From assembly GCA_002633025.1 (NCBI GenBank), contig NMRB01000028.1:115724-179723 (forward strand): DNA of 64,000 bases, in the 5' to 3' direction. This DNA is from Notospermus geniculatus. Taxonomy: Eukaryota; Nemertea; Pilidiophora; Heteronemertea; Lineidae. A program made the translations under genes and the position numbers. How positions within the stretch are numbered: position 1 is the first letter of the stretch; every line of letters starts with the position of its first letter. Below the pieces are notes generated by a model. The model was not told the DNA's origin, did no database searches, and saw only the letters and a program-made list of their open reading frames with translations. Positions 35,471-47,375 of this stretch are shown here, in pieces.

Positions 35471-36160
35471 ATGCATCTATAAGAGTACATCATGTTTGTT
35501 ATAATATCATGCAAATCTATAGGGCATTAAGGTTTTACAGCTATATCCTGTAATTACTGCTACAATGTACATTGCATGCTGGACTACGTTGCAACTCATT
35601 AAGACATAATGGCTTTGACCTTGAAAGGAAGGTTAACATGGAACGTCGCTCTATCGAAATATTGGTACCATATAGTTGAATTATTGGACATACGTCGCTT
35701 TCAAATGTCCAAAGTGCTTTTAGTGGTGTCTACATTGGTGAAAGGGTAATAAAAGTTTCCTTTGAAACGGCCCAATGGATTAAACCATTCAGTTAATGTG
35801 TTAGCTCAATATCCATTGCTCCCTCGAAGGGATCCTGTCGAATCGACGACATTTTGGAAGATCTAAATGCCGCTTTGCGATCCTAAGTGCCCCTTCACGC
35901 CATCAGAAGCTGAGTGGGGAAACGTAACATCAACCACCTTCATTGGAAATCTACATAGCGCCAGTGTCACGTCTAAATCAGAGTGGCAGTGACAAATTGC
36001 ACTTGTGCTGTTTCAATCTGTCTAGCGTCAGCAAAGGATCCATTGAGCTGCCTAATGAAAAATTCAACAGTTCTACTTTCCTTACTTCCCCGCACCCACA
36101 TTTACACCCGGCATTTACAAGATGACTTGTAATCACCGTGCACTGCATTGCTACCACAGA
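35471..36160. other. No gene recognised
   Basis: A short + frame (35943-36125) has no convincing boundaries. Confidence 0.35.
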
Positions 36161-36161
36161 C

Positions 36162-36332
36162 GCTGACCTGACTGCAAATGAGCTGAATGAAGCCAAGAAC
36201 TTGTACGGTACTCCGTCGGCCGACACGCAGCTGACTGGCGTGAACGAGTTCAGCACTGATCTAAAACCCCTAATGGCTCTGCCCTCGCTTTCTACCTCGA
36301 TGATGCCATCATCAACAATTACGACCATGTAG
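36162..36332 (+). CDS. Candidate terminal exon (weak)
   Basis: An acceptor-like TTGCTACCACAG ends near 36158. It is followed by an open frame of about 57 codons to a TAG at 36330-36332, reading DADLTANELNEAKNLYGTPS and on to SSTITTM. Third positions are rich in G and C and the composition is protein-like. The opposite strand also has a 116-codon open frame across the same bases, so openness alone is weak evidence. No upstream exon or family is recognised. Confidence 0.3.
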   Translation, partial: ADLTANELNEAKNLYGTPSADTQLTGVNEFSTDLKPLMALPSLSTSMMPSSTITTM

Positions 36333-36638
36333 CAAGATGTAATGGTCGTGTCCCGGATGCCAGGGCGGGAGGTGAGGCGGCGAACCGATCCTGGTCACGA
36401 TCAGACATTACTCAAATGAATAATGTACTTGAAGTCAGTTGGAAACATTTTGCTTCCAGGTTATGGAAGGTTTCTTATAAGAGTTGTCAAGTTGGCTTTT
36501 CCTTGGAGAAATCAGTCTGATTAAAATTCTAACATGTCACTGAATCTACTTTTCAGAAGACAAATGTGTGCTACACTTTAATCAGACACATTTAGGCTAC
36601 TGTGAACGAGAGACATGGACATGTGCATGTATACACTG
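36333..36638. other. No gene recognised
   Basis: Would be 3' untranslated sequence if the 36162 exon is real. No AATAAA noted. Confidence 0.35.
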
Positions 36639-37070
36639 CCCACTTATGTACTACGCTGCTGCATTACTTGCACATTGTAGTTCGTTCGCGAGCATCTGCG
36701 TGTGTATTTATTTATTCATCTAGTGTGTATGATGTGATACTGCTTCGGAAACTTCTGCACAGACGGAAAGTTTCTTCGTTTTTTTTCCACGGCGTGTTTT
36801 ATGCTGCCATGACGACGGAAGCAATGAAAAAAATATGATGAACAGGTTAGGCCGGTTGCTCTGTCGGTAAGGTTTTAATAATTCAAACATGGCTATATCA
36901 CCTGTTGATATCGCTATTCGATGACCCATCCTCCGGCAGCTGTAACGGGTTTTTAAAATCTTCAATCCCATTCTGCAAGCTTCCTGTTCATACAGGAAAG
37001 GCTTCGGCTGAAACTGGAATCCAGGTCCTAGATTCATAAAATTAGTTGTGTACATTGGCCTGTACAAACA
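36639..37070. repeat. Gap-flanking duplication 4, left copy
   Basis: Nearly identical to 37691-38140. Small differences: CACTTATGTACTAC against CACTTACATGTACTAC, a GTAGT insertion, and a deletion of CATAAAAAATTGCTAG to CATAAAATTAG. It ends inside a family J MITE where the N begins. Confidence 0.85.
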
Positions 37071-37071
37071 N
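37071..37071. other. Assembly gap marker (N)
   Basis: Single N; the right side starts inside a transposon that is absent beside the left copy. Confidence 0.9.
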
Positions 37072-37690
37072 AAACATAAGGATCCTTAACTTTACCCAGA
37101 TTGGAGTTCCCGAGTGGTGTAGTGAGGTTGATATTCAGCGTAAATCATGAAATGAAGGGTGGCCTCGAACTAGGCCTATAGCGCCTAAGTCCTTGAGAAT
37201 TTACTATCGGTCCCTTTTGAAAAGTTGTAGGGATTGATCTTTTCTCCCTATTCCACACCCCGGAGCAGGTATAGCGGTAATTTTCAGCCCTTTCGAGTTA
37301 TGACCGTACTGCATGTTCTGCAAAAAGTAAATTCATGAAAATGACGAAATGCACACGGATCATACATGTTCTACCTAGGCCTATCGCTCCTATGTCCTTG
37401 AGAATTTACTATCGGTCCCTTTTGAAAAGTTGTAGGGATTGGTCTTGTCTTCCTATTGCAAACCCCGGAGGAGGATAGCGGTAATTTTCAGCGCTTTTTA
37501 GCAATGATCCTACTGCATGTTCTCTGCCGAAAGAGACGCACGTACAGCATGATTCGGCGGGAACTCCCAAACTGGGTAAAGTTAAGGATCCTTATGTTTA
37601 CCCAGGATGATCCTGGGTAAAGAAAATGATTATCCAGGATAATCCTGGGTAAACATAAGGTATACCCAGGACGACATTGACCAATTCAGC
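37072..37690. mobile_element. Inverted-repeat transposon, left end lost in the gap
   Basis: 37072-37111 (AAACATAAGGATCCTTAACT...) pairs with about 37559-37602 (...AGTTAAGGATCCTTATGTTT). Outside the right arm are further TACCCAGGA / TCCTGGGTA inverted words, ending TACCCAGGACGACATTGACC. The inside holds two direct repeats of about 150 bp (near 37165 and 37370), both with TTGAGAATTTACTATCGGTC. The ends resemble the 47876-48249 element. No transposase. Confidence 0.75.
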
Positions 37691-38140
37691 CCCACTTACA
37701 TGTACTACGCTGCTGCATTACTTGCACATTGTAGTTCGTTCGCGAGCATCTGCGCGTGTATTTATTTATTCATCTAGTGTAGTGTGTATGATGTGATACT
37801 GCTTCGGAAACTTCTGCACAGACGGAAAGTTTCTTCTTTTTTTCCTCGGCGTGTTTTATGCTGCCATGACGACGGAAGCAATGAAAAAAATATGATGAAC
37901 AGGTTAGGCCGGTTGCTCTGTCGGTAAGGCTTTAATAATTCAAACATGGCTATATCACCTGTTGATATCGCTATTCGATGACCCATCCTCCGGCAGCTGT
38001 AACGGGTTTTTAAAATCTTCAATCCCATTCTGCAAGCTTCCTGTTCATACAGGAAAGGCTTCGGCTGAAACTGGAATCCAGGTCCTAGATTCATAAAAAA
38101 TTGCTAGCTTAGTTGTGTACATTGGCCTGTACAAACAACG
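37691..38140. repeat. Gap-flanking duplication 4, right copy
   Basis: Partner of 36639-37070; begins CCCACTTACATGTACTACGC directly after the transposon's right end and runs into the family J MITE. Confidence 0.85.
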
Positions 38141-38186
38141 AAAGTAGCAAGTAACCAAGGCTGGCAAGGTTTTATGAATATGGGCC
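38086..38186. mobile_element. MITE family J, second copy
   Basis: TTGCTAGCTTAGTTGTGTAC, GTACATTGGCCTGTACAAAC and the end GCAAGGTTTTATGAATATGG match 7649-7770. The truncated allele is at 37030-37070. Confidence 0.75.
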
Positions 38187-38518
38187 CCAGGATCTTTAAA
38201 GCACGGACAACGTACACTTCAGGAAAAAGTGCAAGTGAAAAACTGCAACTAATTCTTTATTGATTAACATGGTCTTCAGATTGACATGAATCGTTTCCAA
38301 TAATAGTCCGTAAATGGCAACAACAATAAAGTCCCCGGAAGTTTCAGATTAAAATGTCACAATGAAACTATGATTAGCTTGATCAATTTTTTATTCAATT
38401 GAGGCAGTTGGATTTCATTGTATGTGGGAGTCTATTCAAGTTGAAGTTCAGCAGGCCTTGTGTGCAAAGCTTTTCAACGCCAATGTTAGGGGGTATAGCC
38501 TACAAACAAATTGCAGCC
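38187..38518. other. No gene recognised
   Basis: No plausible exon or repeat seen. Confidence 0.4.
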
Positions 38519-38680
38519 AATGGGGATCCTAGCTACGCCAGAGGGCAGCACACCGAAACCCGGTCCTATACAATGCACGCCTTTTGTGTGGGGAATTGAT
38601 CAGGACCGGGATGTCAGTTTCATTTCAATAGTTTTAACCACTAGTGACACCTATTGAGGCAGTGAGCTGGGGTCCCCATT
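38519..38680 (+). mobile_element. MITE family R1, uninterrupted copy
   Basis: Runs from AATGGGGATCCTAGCTACGC to GGGGTCCCCATT without the 306-bp insertion present in the 1624-2096 copy, so it preserves the empty target (GTGTGGGGAATTGATC). Confidence 0.8.
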
Positions 38681-40494
38681 CATACTTCATCGCCGGCCAA
38701 ATATTAGTGACTTACGAGAAGTTCTCTTGACGACATTTATAGTTCTTGTCGATACAGCCACTAACTCACTTGTTAAAATGAATTTACAACTATCAAAGGT
38801 GATACATCGTTAAAACTAGTGAAAGAGTCACAAAGAATAGAAAGTGAATGTGTATATTGAAAAAAAGGTGATGTGATGATGAAGGCAACATCTGCCTGAT
38901 TACGTAGTAACATAAATATCGCTGCTAATTTGAACGTTTTATGGTTCTCCATATTAGAAAATTCCGATAAATGTTGAACTTCTTTTAGCATTCTATGCAC
39001 ATAAATCATCGCTTTATTATGTAGTTAGTGAATACTACATGAAGCCTTTTTTGACAGAAGTAGGAAAACCGTTCCTGATAGTTCCGTGAATGGGAAATGA
39101 GAAGAATATGATATTAATAAACTTCTCTGCTACCAGTATTTCAATTTACATCGCATTCCTTTTTCTGCCCAGGATATACTGTGACTTCAGAACGAGCAGC
39201 GAGGCATCAGCGTCACGACACAACGCCTGGGCAATTGCACGTAGCATATTGTCATTCCTTGACATTGATTCTGGACTCACAACTGGGGTGCTTGGTGTAT
39301 TTTGAGCTTGAAACCTATCAGAATTCATTCACATCATCACCTTTTTATGGCGTTGAAATTGTGCCGCCAAGATAAAGAAACACATTCAGCAAATGTCCTG
39401 GACTCTGAAAATGACCAAGCAATGACCTGATTCTGAAAACGACCTTGCAAATGATCTTAATGACCCTAAAAATGCCCTTGACACTGAAAAAGATATTGCA
39501 GCTGGAACAATTACCAAGGAGTGACAAGTCGCATGGAGTTGGCCGCCTATATTTCTTGAAGCGTCTTCATGTCCTTTCCTGGCTACTGGTCAGAACTTTA
39601 AGGAAATCTACGCTATCACCTTACACCCTGAAATTAGTCTCAGACCAGGAAGTCTTCAGTGGATGGGACTTCACTCTTGTAGCACAGGATGGCAATAAAA
39701 GGAAACATGGTTGTACTACACTCAATGGCTTGGCACTTATCTCGATATGTCGTATAGAGTGTAAGACAAATATCAGTTGCCGGTCTGAAAAAAGCAATAA
39801 AGAGTAGCTAGAGGACAGTGAACTTAATGAACCATTTCCATAGGGTGTTCTGTTTACATGTGTGTTCATCATCTCCTTACCTTTTGAAATGAATACAATA
39901 GTAGACTTTCTCCTTTAATCGCATTAGTTAATGGGAATTCGAAACCTGCGACCTGATGCCGAAAATGTCAAAGACGAGTTTTCAAAATATGGACTCAGGG
40001 GAGATGATACTGTTCAAAATGAAGCCTAGAGTTGACAAAGAGTTTGCCGTACACCCACATGTTCTCCGTAAATCTGTATCTTTTGAGCCTTGGAGCGTTT
40101 CGATACAGTTACACCTGCTTACCTCGCTACGGGCAAAACGTGTCGTTTTGAAGATCCTTGTCCAAGCAAATCGTTGACGTCAACAGACAACTCAAAATAA
40201 GCCTACTCGGGAGATGGCAGGGCTTGCAAACTCATACCCTTTTACTGATAGATAAAACCAATTATGACACTAATAGCGTTTGAAAGATGAAGACGGGGAC
40301 TCTACCGTCTTTATAATTGACTTCGTTTTGATACTACCGTCGGTGGACGACGCCGTGTCGGTAAATTTGAAACATGTTACCATATAATTTTTCAAATGTG
40401 TTGTAGCGCGATTTTCTCCCTGAAGTCATGAGCTGTAACTAGTGGATAAAATAAGCCTTGCTATGCAAAGATTCTTCTGAGAAACATCAGTTCC
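38681..40494. other. 1.8 kb without assigned genes
   Basis: 39381-39500 has a degenerate repeat of CTGAAAATGACC-like words that keeps frames open (up to 120 codons at 39445-39807), but the residues show no recognisable domain or splice context. Confidence 0.35.
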
Positions 40495-40615
40495 ACATGG
40501 GTCATATGAATAAAGACTATAGTAAATGCTTTTACTTGAATTTTGTAATAAAAATGCGCGAGGCAATGTTGTACAAATCGGAAGTAAAAGCATTTGCTAG
40601 TCTTTATTCATAAGA
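40495..40615. mobile_element. MITE family Q, diverged copy
   Basis: TATGAATAAAGACTATAGTA, AATGCTTTTACTT and the right arm AAGTAAAAGCATTTGCTAGT, CTTTATTCATA form a foldback. The arms match family Q but the core is different (ATGCGCGAGGCAATG). Confidence 0.75.
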
Positions 40616-40817
40616 CCAAAAATAGATTTTTATCTATTTTTGATAAGACCCAACGTATAGTACACGTTGCTTGGCAAATCCACGTTGTTATTGGAATTAG
40701 TCACTCTTGAGATTGGTTCGTCAAAGGAAAGTGTCAGTTCTGAAATCGACACGTCTGAAAGCAATGGACAATGGCAGTCTGGTGGAGTAGATTCACAGCA
40801 CTTGACTGAGTTGACAA

Positions 40818-40927
40818 TGGCTGATATTTATGAACGCTAGCAGATGCTTTTACTTTGAAGTAGTACATTTACATTGGACACTGCTGTTCAAATCTTAAGT
40901 AAAAGCATTTGCTAACTTTTATGAATA
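40818..40927. mobile_element. MITE family Q, copy 2
   Basis: GGCTGATATTTATGAACGCT opens the unit. The core ACATTTACATTGGACACTGC matches 21051-21168, and the arms AGATGCTTTTACTT / AAGTAAAAGCATTTGC pair. Confidence 0.8.
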
Positions 40928-42388
40928 CCACCAGCCAATTGTTTCTCAATAATGTGTGTGTTAGAGCCAAAATGAAGGTAATTTTCATGGCGGCAAAGTT
41001 GATCACGACCTGCAATTCATGTCAACAGGTTCCAACCGTGTCAACTCGGGAGCGCAAACGATTGATTGCATCTTACGCCACTCGTGATTTAGGCACGATT
41101 TAACTACTTAAAGTGATGTCGATTTCAAGTTTAAGTCGAAATTTCCGATGGAAGAGCGTTAGGAAATTAACCTAAATGTCACGGTGTGAAAAAGGCGAAT
41201 GAGTCACGTGTAACGCTCCGCGAAGACGCCATTTTCTGCCATGTTTGGTGCAAACGGAAATGGGTGTAAGGTCTAATTGTTCTGGGTCTCACATAAATGG
41301 GCATAAGGTCTAACCGTCTTTGGTCTTTTGGATTCTCTGGTCTTGAAAAACATCTTTTGACAATGTAAGTGCCTTCAATCTGTCGATGAAATCATCCAAA
41401 GCAATGGGTTTTGGATTGTCGTTAGATAGTGGATAATCTTAGATAGTTAGGGCTGATTGCTAGAAGGAATGACAGCTGTGTCTTGACCATGTCGGAACGA
41501 TCACTGTGCATATTGATTGATAAAAGACGATGATAGCCATCGTCAATTACGAAGCGGAAATTTAGCTTCTGAACATGTCAGAGTTCTACAGATGAAATGG
41601 GATATCGTGAGAATATATAGGATTGGAGATTTATATTGGATAGGCAGCGGGGTCGGCGTATCTTATCTCGAAGACAAATTCCCTATGGCCAGTTTTGACA
41701 GTATTCTGCGAGTCATATAATCTCCATTCGTTGTACAACAGCATGGAACAATGGCTTGAGAGCCTACCGGATGTCAAAAAATATTCTTTATTACACTTTG
41801 TCACGTTGTGCTCCTCTTCCATTTACTAGATGAGAATGTACCGTCTAACCGCGGCTGTAAATCTGTCCCTTTCACCACAATCTGTGATGAGGATGATTAG
41901 CCATGTGTTAACATCACATTGTGAGCCAACTATTGAAGGGACAAGAAGTAATGTCACATGCTCAGGGCTCAGCCTCTAAGTAACAGCAGTTCATATTGTG
42001 CTATATATATGAAACTAAATGGACGAATAGACGAGCTTGATCAATGCAACCCTCACATTACCTAAATAACCATCAACATTGGTGTAATGGAAGTTGGGCC
42101 TAATGAACAAGTTCTGCATAATATGCTTGTAAAAGAAATTCAATTAGGGAGCTACTATCAGGAGATAACTTGCAGGGCAAATGCGTTACTTTTATGTCCG
42201 TGTATTATGGCTCAGATTCAGCTGTCGTTGCTTACTTTAGTTTGGAACCCTTTGGCAGGATTTCTTAGTGTAGGTTCAGGGAGGAATATTCTGGTAAACT
42301 GTGTTACTGTTATTAGTGATTTTTTGCAATGACCCGGTTAGGCCTAAGACACCGTTTAGCGATGGTTCATCAACATTGTTCGAGTAGG
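40928..42388. other. No gene recognised
   Basis: Short frames, none convincing. Confidence 0.4.
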
Positions 42389-42545
42389 CTTAGGGCCGCT
42401 TTTCCACGAGACGTTTGCGGACGCGGTTTCGGTGGCGGAGCGGGTGCGGGTGAAACAGCTAATGGGAAATACGTTGGATCGATTTTTTCCACCCGCGCCC
42501 GCCTCCAATTCCGCGCCCGCAAACGCCTTGTGGAAAAGCAGCTTT
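42389..42545. mobile_element. MITE 'agggccgcttttccacgag'
   Basis: Left arm AGGGCCGCTTTTCCACGAGA with GTTTGCGGACGCGG, right arm CCGCGCCCGCAAACGCCTTG and TGGAAAAGCAGCTTT. The core CGGAGCGGGTGCGGGTGAAA also pairs with TTTCCACCCGCGCCCGCC. Directly adjacent to the family F element that follows. Confidence 0.8.
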
Positions 42546-42681
42546 AGGGAGTTTTCTCAAAGCCCCCGAAACGCCAACGCGAACGCCAAATCCATTGTTC
42601 GATGGTACGAAGAGAGCACCGAACAAAAGGATACCGGTAGACGTTCGCGTCGGCGTTTCGGGGGCTTTGCCAAAACTCTGT
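42545..42681. mobile_element. MITE family F, copy
   Basis: TAGGGAGTTTTCTCAAAGCC to GGGGCTTTGCCAAAACT, with the family core. It carries a small ACCGGTAG insertion after AACAAAAGGAT relative to other copies. Inserted at or next to the terminal TA of the preceding MITE. Confidence 0.85.
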
Positions 42682-42959
42682 AATGGAAGTCAGAATACTC
42701 GCAAAATTTTTTCGTATAGGGCTTAACCAGATAGTCGCGAAAACCCACTATTTATGCTAATATACCGGTAGAATGATGCCGTAGGTAAGGAAATATTGTA
42801 GTCGATTGTAAACGGGCATTTTTCCTTTCGTAAATGCATATCAGAACCAACGTATTCACTAATGGGTTCCTCTGTATATTGCACTAATCTTCTTAATCTC
42901 TTTGTACTTTTTGTATTCTTCTCGTAAATATTCCTTTGACACTACTGATGTATGCACTT
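42682..42959. other. No gene recognised
   Basis: Short unique sequence. Confidence 0.4.
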
Positions 42960-42971
42960 ACGTCATTTGCA

Positions 42972-43065
42972 GTTATTGTGGGATTCGAACCCACGACCTC
43001 TCGCATCTGGCACCCACCAGCATGAAGGGATAATATCGCTCACCACTGACCTAAAGCTGAATTTT
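42972..43065 (-). mobile_element. tRNA-like SINE remnant
   Basis: The minus strand has a B box inside TGGGTTCGAATCCCACAAT (near 42977-42995) with AGAGGTCGTGG before it, and an A-box-like TCAGTGGTGAGCGATATTA upstream (near 43035-43053). Order and spacing fit a tRNA-derived head. Confidence 0.5.
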
Positions 43066-43899
43066 ATTTAAATCTCATGACGTTCCAATAACATTTTCGT
43101 CTCCCTCCAACCATGTAAAACAAAAACATACCTTGTGTTTACCTTAGTTTATTAAATGCTTGAACTTAGATCGAACTACGTTATACACTTTTACCGAGGC
43201 GGCGTCTCTGTTTTCATTGCAAACTACAAAACACTGATTATAGAAAATCAAATGGCATTTGGTTGCATCGCTTTAGTTCCAGGGACAACGCCTTCGGTTC
43301 AAATAAGACCATTCGTTTTAAATCAATTTGAAACGGTTTGGATCAATTTGAGCGTTTCAAATTAAATCTTTTCAAAATTATTTTTACATTTGCGTCCACT
43401 GATGAAAGTGTTTACAAACTCGCTGAGTGTTCGCTGAAATTGGCCGCACAGATGATTTCATTCCGTCAAGTCCCCACAGAGTGGTTTCTGTCTACACCGA
43501 CTAATGCCCATTCTCACCCATAATCGCCCAATGATCAAGTCAATATTGAACGGGAATTGACCAATCGATAGGTCGTGGAAACTATAATCATATTGATGAG
43601 AATAATCTCCCGTGGATGGAAATCGATCCAAAACAGAAGTGACTCCTACTTGTATAATATCTTCGATTCTACGCGTCAGGAAATAGACGTCTGCTGGTGA
43701 AAGGTTTGAATGCATCGGTAAACATTCGAAGGGCGTGGGGTCAGCACTACGGTGTCTAATCAGGAATACGTTTGGCCTACATGTAGCCGAGATCATCGCT
43801 GTCGGATAGACAGAGAGTTGATTACTTTTCCCATTACATGTCTGATTTTTGCACGTGTGCACATCTACCTGGTTTTGTTGGTTTCCATGGGCAAAATCC
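43066..43899. other. No gene assigned
   Basis: A 149-codon minus-strand frame (43458-43907) has no recognisable motif and no clear splice pair; left unassigned. Confidence 0.35.
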
Positions 43900-44070
43900 A
43901 TTTTCAAGATGGCTGACTGGCGGCCATACTTGGGTTGGTTGATTGATTATCAATGTATATTTTTTACTCGTCTGTGGGCTCTTACAGAATAGCTACTAAA
44001 ATTCTACCTGGTGTTAATGCGCCAGGATCCATTTCCAAGATGGCTGACTGGCGGCCATATTTAAATTTCG
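43900..44070. repeat. Direct repeat, 'matggctgactggcggccata'
   Basis: The block CCATTTTCAAGATGGCTGAC plus TGGCGGCCATA occurs at about 43900 and again, slightly changed, at about 44030. A shorter relative (GGCCATCTTGAAAAATAGAA) is near 23899. Confidence 0.6.
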
Positions 44071-44729
44071 ATCAGGCTGGAATTTGCTGTTCACAGTGTC
44101 AAAAAAGGCGGAATTTTGCTTGAAGGTGCAGAGGGGAAAGTAGATACAAAGTAGATACAATTACTGTAGCGTGTAAGCTTATTGGATGAATAAAGGGTAA
44201 TAGCCCGACAAGCTAGAAAGTAATCCAATCAAGTGAAACTTCTCCTCGGCTACATTACAGTTGACCAAAACGAACTGGTTCTCATAAAATACCCTCTAGC
44301 TACATGTACATGTATTAGTCTACATAACTTACGTACACAATCACAATGATATGTCTTCTCATGTTATTTATTACAATAATAGAATAGCTTTAAGTATCTT
44401 TTTCCTAGCTCCTGTCAAACCCTGTTTTACGACCCCAGCCCCAAAGTGACGACGTCTACTTTCCAATAGATCGATAAAGTATTCTAACATCTAAAGAAGC
44501 AATTTTTTCAATGTTTATCGATCGCACTAAATCATGGTGTTCAGTTTCTTGTCACCTAACGTCATTAAATTCCGTCTCGATCAGTTTGTAAAATGTGTAC
44601 AGTAAAGAAAAAGCTCATTTTAAAGTTATTCCCATCATTTACAACGTCAACACTCGCTTTAAAAAGAAAGTGTCGTGTAGAGAGATTGGTCCAGTGTATG
44701 TTGTTGAAAGCATGGCGGATGCATTGTCT
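44071..44729. other. No gene recognised
   Basis: Includes TACATGTACATGTATTA at 44301. No exon seen. Confidence 0.4.
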
Positions 44730-44875
44730 TGGTGTAACATCTGCCAGTGTTTGCGGATGTCAGTGTGTCCCCTGCTTGTTTTGGAAAGGCTGGCAGATAG
44801 ATTGACACGTTTCTCTGTGTGTCCCCTACTGTCAAGTCGGAGCTTATTTCGTCAGACAATACCAGGGGAATACTC
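44730..44875. mobile_element. MITE family N, diverged copy
   Basis: Begins TGGTGTAACATCTGCCAGTG; inner TTTCTCTGTGTGTCCCC and GTCAAGTCGGAGCTTATTTC match the 7959-8132 element, and GGCAGATAGATTGACACG matches 62453-62582. The right end is degraded. Confidence 0.65.
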
Positions 44876-44922
44876 ACAGATGGAGATCATTCAAAAACGT
44901 CAAACCGGCGTCAAACTCTGTT

Positions 44923-45047
44923 TATTAAGAGATCACACGCTAACGATAGCATTTACGTTATCAATATTTTTTGTGCATGAAATACACCGTACATGCAAAA
45001 AATAGCCTTAACGTAAACGTTATCGTTAGCGTGTGATCTCTTAAACT
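44923..45047. mobile_element. Foldback MITE with very good arms
   Basis: Left arm TTAAGAGATCACACGCTAAC then GATAGCATTTACGTTA; the right arm is the near-exact complement, ending GTGTGATCTCTTAA. The loop of about 45 bp holds ATTTTTTGTGCATGAAA and TGCAAAAAAT. The high arm identity suggests a young insertion. Confidence 0.85.
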
Positions 45048-46222
45048 CTGTGATATCTACTTCATATTGTACTTTTACGAGTTAAAATAGCGACTTTCAG
45101 CCGAAAGCATGGATTATGCCTCAGGATGTGCATTTCATCTGATTACAGTCCAAAATTAGTATTCTCTGATTCCACTCTGACTGTTAGACGAGACGATGTA
45201 CATCACATCATAGATTAGGGAGGTGCTTAACCGTGTTATGCCTCAGCGATACAGCTTGCCTTGGGGAGAAGAGCAGAAATCTGTAGTCAATCCTCGGATA
45301 TTCTGTGTGTTTTAACTTTTTAAGATAACTCGATTGAAGCTGGAGATATGCTGTTTAGTTTCGAGGTAAAGACGAAAAAGCATGGAACGAAGCTGATGCG
45401 ATGGAGATTGACTTGAAAGTAAAGTACACTAATGTTTGCAAACGTGACAACGGTTGTTGAACTTGGGGTATTTTCAAATCTGTCAGCAGAAAGTAAATAT
45501 CCAAGGGTGAAACTTCAAACACAAACATTCATTGTATTTCAATTAGATCTTTGAAGTACCTTGAAGTATTCCATCGACTTATGTTCTTTAATTTTTGATA
45601 AATCAAATTCCGACTTGATTTACTTGAAATGGCGAGAGATTTTCCTATATCTTCTGAGTGCGCACAGACTATTGTCAGTAAAGCTGCAGACATCAAAGGA
45701 CAGTATCTCGATTGGTTTAAATATTAATCCCTGGGCATGTTAGAAGTTACTATTTAAGCCGCTCTGCCAGAGGTATTGGATCTTTTACGAGTAGGAGTCA
45801 GTCACGGATATTACATGTATCAAAAATATTATATTATATATAATGTTACAATGCCTGACATTCATATTTTATATTATCAACTATGAATTTTTGATACTAC
45901 ATGTATGTATGGAGGTAACTAGTGAGATGCACTTTTTTAAATACATATACGTGTATATCCTTTTGCGAATTGTTCAGTGTGGGAATTCGTATCATGATCA
46001 TCAAAGGACAGAGCAGAGTGCTGCCTCCGAGCACTTTCCGTGGGGAAGATGTTTTTATGTCTAGGTTTTGACTGTGCTGCACTAATGCCGCTCAAACTTT
46101 TGATCAGATTTTCTCGATATGCCGAAAGGCCTTAGTACGCATATTAATGTATGGAAGCCAATGGCATCTGCCTAAAAGGCTTTAATACATGAGTGAAGTC
46201 AAATTTTTGAACAAATATCGGT
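45048..46222. other. No gene recognised
   Basis: AT-rich patch (TATATTATATATAATG) at 45830. No exon seen. Confidence 0.4.
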
Positions 46223-46410
46223 GTGGTAGAATCTAATGCCCCAGTTTTTCTGATACCCCTGTATTATTTGTCACAGGATTAAGGGTCATGTCACAGGATT
46301 AAGGGTCATGGTTTTTCTAGAATCCTATTGCTTGGTGTCGCTTAATCCGTAATATACATGTATTGTTGGGGACATTACATATCAGGGGCATTAGATTCTA
46401 TTACACCGGC
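46223..46410. mobile_element. MITE family L, diverged copy
   Basis: Ends GGTGTGGTAGAATCTAATGC and GGGGCATTAGATTCTATTACAC-like. CACAGGATTAAGGGTCATG is tandemly doubled inside. The ends match 7795-7957 in layout. Confidence 0.75.
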
Positions 46411-47055
46411 AGGCCTACATGTATGGGCTAGGCCTACATACACGTGGATAGATGTTTGTTCAAACCAGAGGGCCATGCATTGGGACACGTTTCAGAGAGT
46501 ACCTATCAGAAATTTGACCGTGTGAAACGGGCTGTACTGCCAAACCGCTGAATAGCGTGTATCGGCTGATAAATATCCAAGGTCATACAATACAATATTG
46601 TATGTGACAAATTGAAAAAGTCAGGGCTATAAATTGACTACCATAACAATAATCAGTTGTTTAGACAGTTCGCCTTATGGATCATAAATCACTTTACACT
46701 CTTTGTTTGAGGTATGTCGATCCACAGCTGTGCCGGTTACGTCAATATTTAGTGTTTGTTCAGCACCTAATCAATTCATAGAAAATTGAAATGCACAAGG
46801 TTTGTATTGTGCACTGTTAATGGGAACAGGATTATGATCCTATAAATTCACTTGCACTCACGTCAGGGACGATATGTCGCAAAGTTGAGGGATTACTGGA
46901 AGTAAAATGGTGCCAAACGTTACAATTTCAATCATGAATTTGATCAAAGTTTAGGCCTACCAATGCAGTGTCTGTGGCTTTCATACCTTCCCTCCAGCAC
47001 AAGTCACTGACTAGGCCTGCTCATTGGTTGGGCGAAAAGGCTGCTTATTTTTCCC
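46411..47055. other. No gene recognised
   Basis: A short palindrome (TACAATATTGTA) near 46590. No exon seen. Confidence 0.4.
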
Positions 47056-47059
47056 CTTA

Positions 47060-47375
47060 CCAGCATCTTCGATAATCGAAGGCCGACCTGCTCACCACTG
47101 CGTTACATCGCACATCACCCTTCGAGAAATTGACCGGTCCGCGGCGAATCCGCTGCCTCTCGAAGAGGAGGCCATTCAGAACCGGTGTTGTAAAATTTGA
47201 ATCGTGGTACAAATAGTGGTCGCCGAAGACCCGATATAAAGTGCAATATGATTGGTCGACCGGTAAAGTTGGCATCGTGCCAAGATACGCCGCCGACTGG
47301 TCTATTTCTCGAAGGGTGATGTGCGATGTAACGCAGTGGTGAGCAGATCGCCGTGTTCGATTATCGAAGATGCCT
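47060..47375. mobile_element. Large foldback element, 316 bp
   Basis: Left arm AGCATCTTCGATAATCGAAG, CTGCTCACCACTGCGTTACA and TCGCACATCACCCTTCGAGA; the right arm is their complement (47310-47372) with small changes. Arms about 75 bp. Single copy in the window. Confidence 0.8.

Noticed and set aside
43458-43907. 149-codon minus-strand frame
   Set aside because: No motif, Cys/Pro/His content irregular, no good acceptor or donor at the plausible edges, no neighbours.
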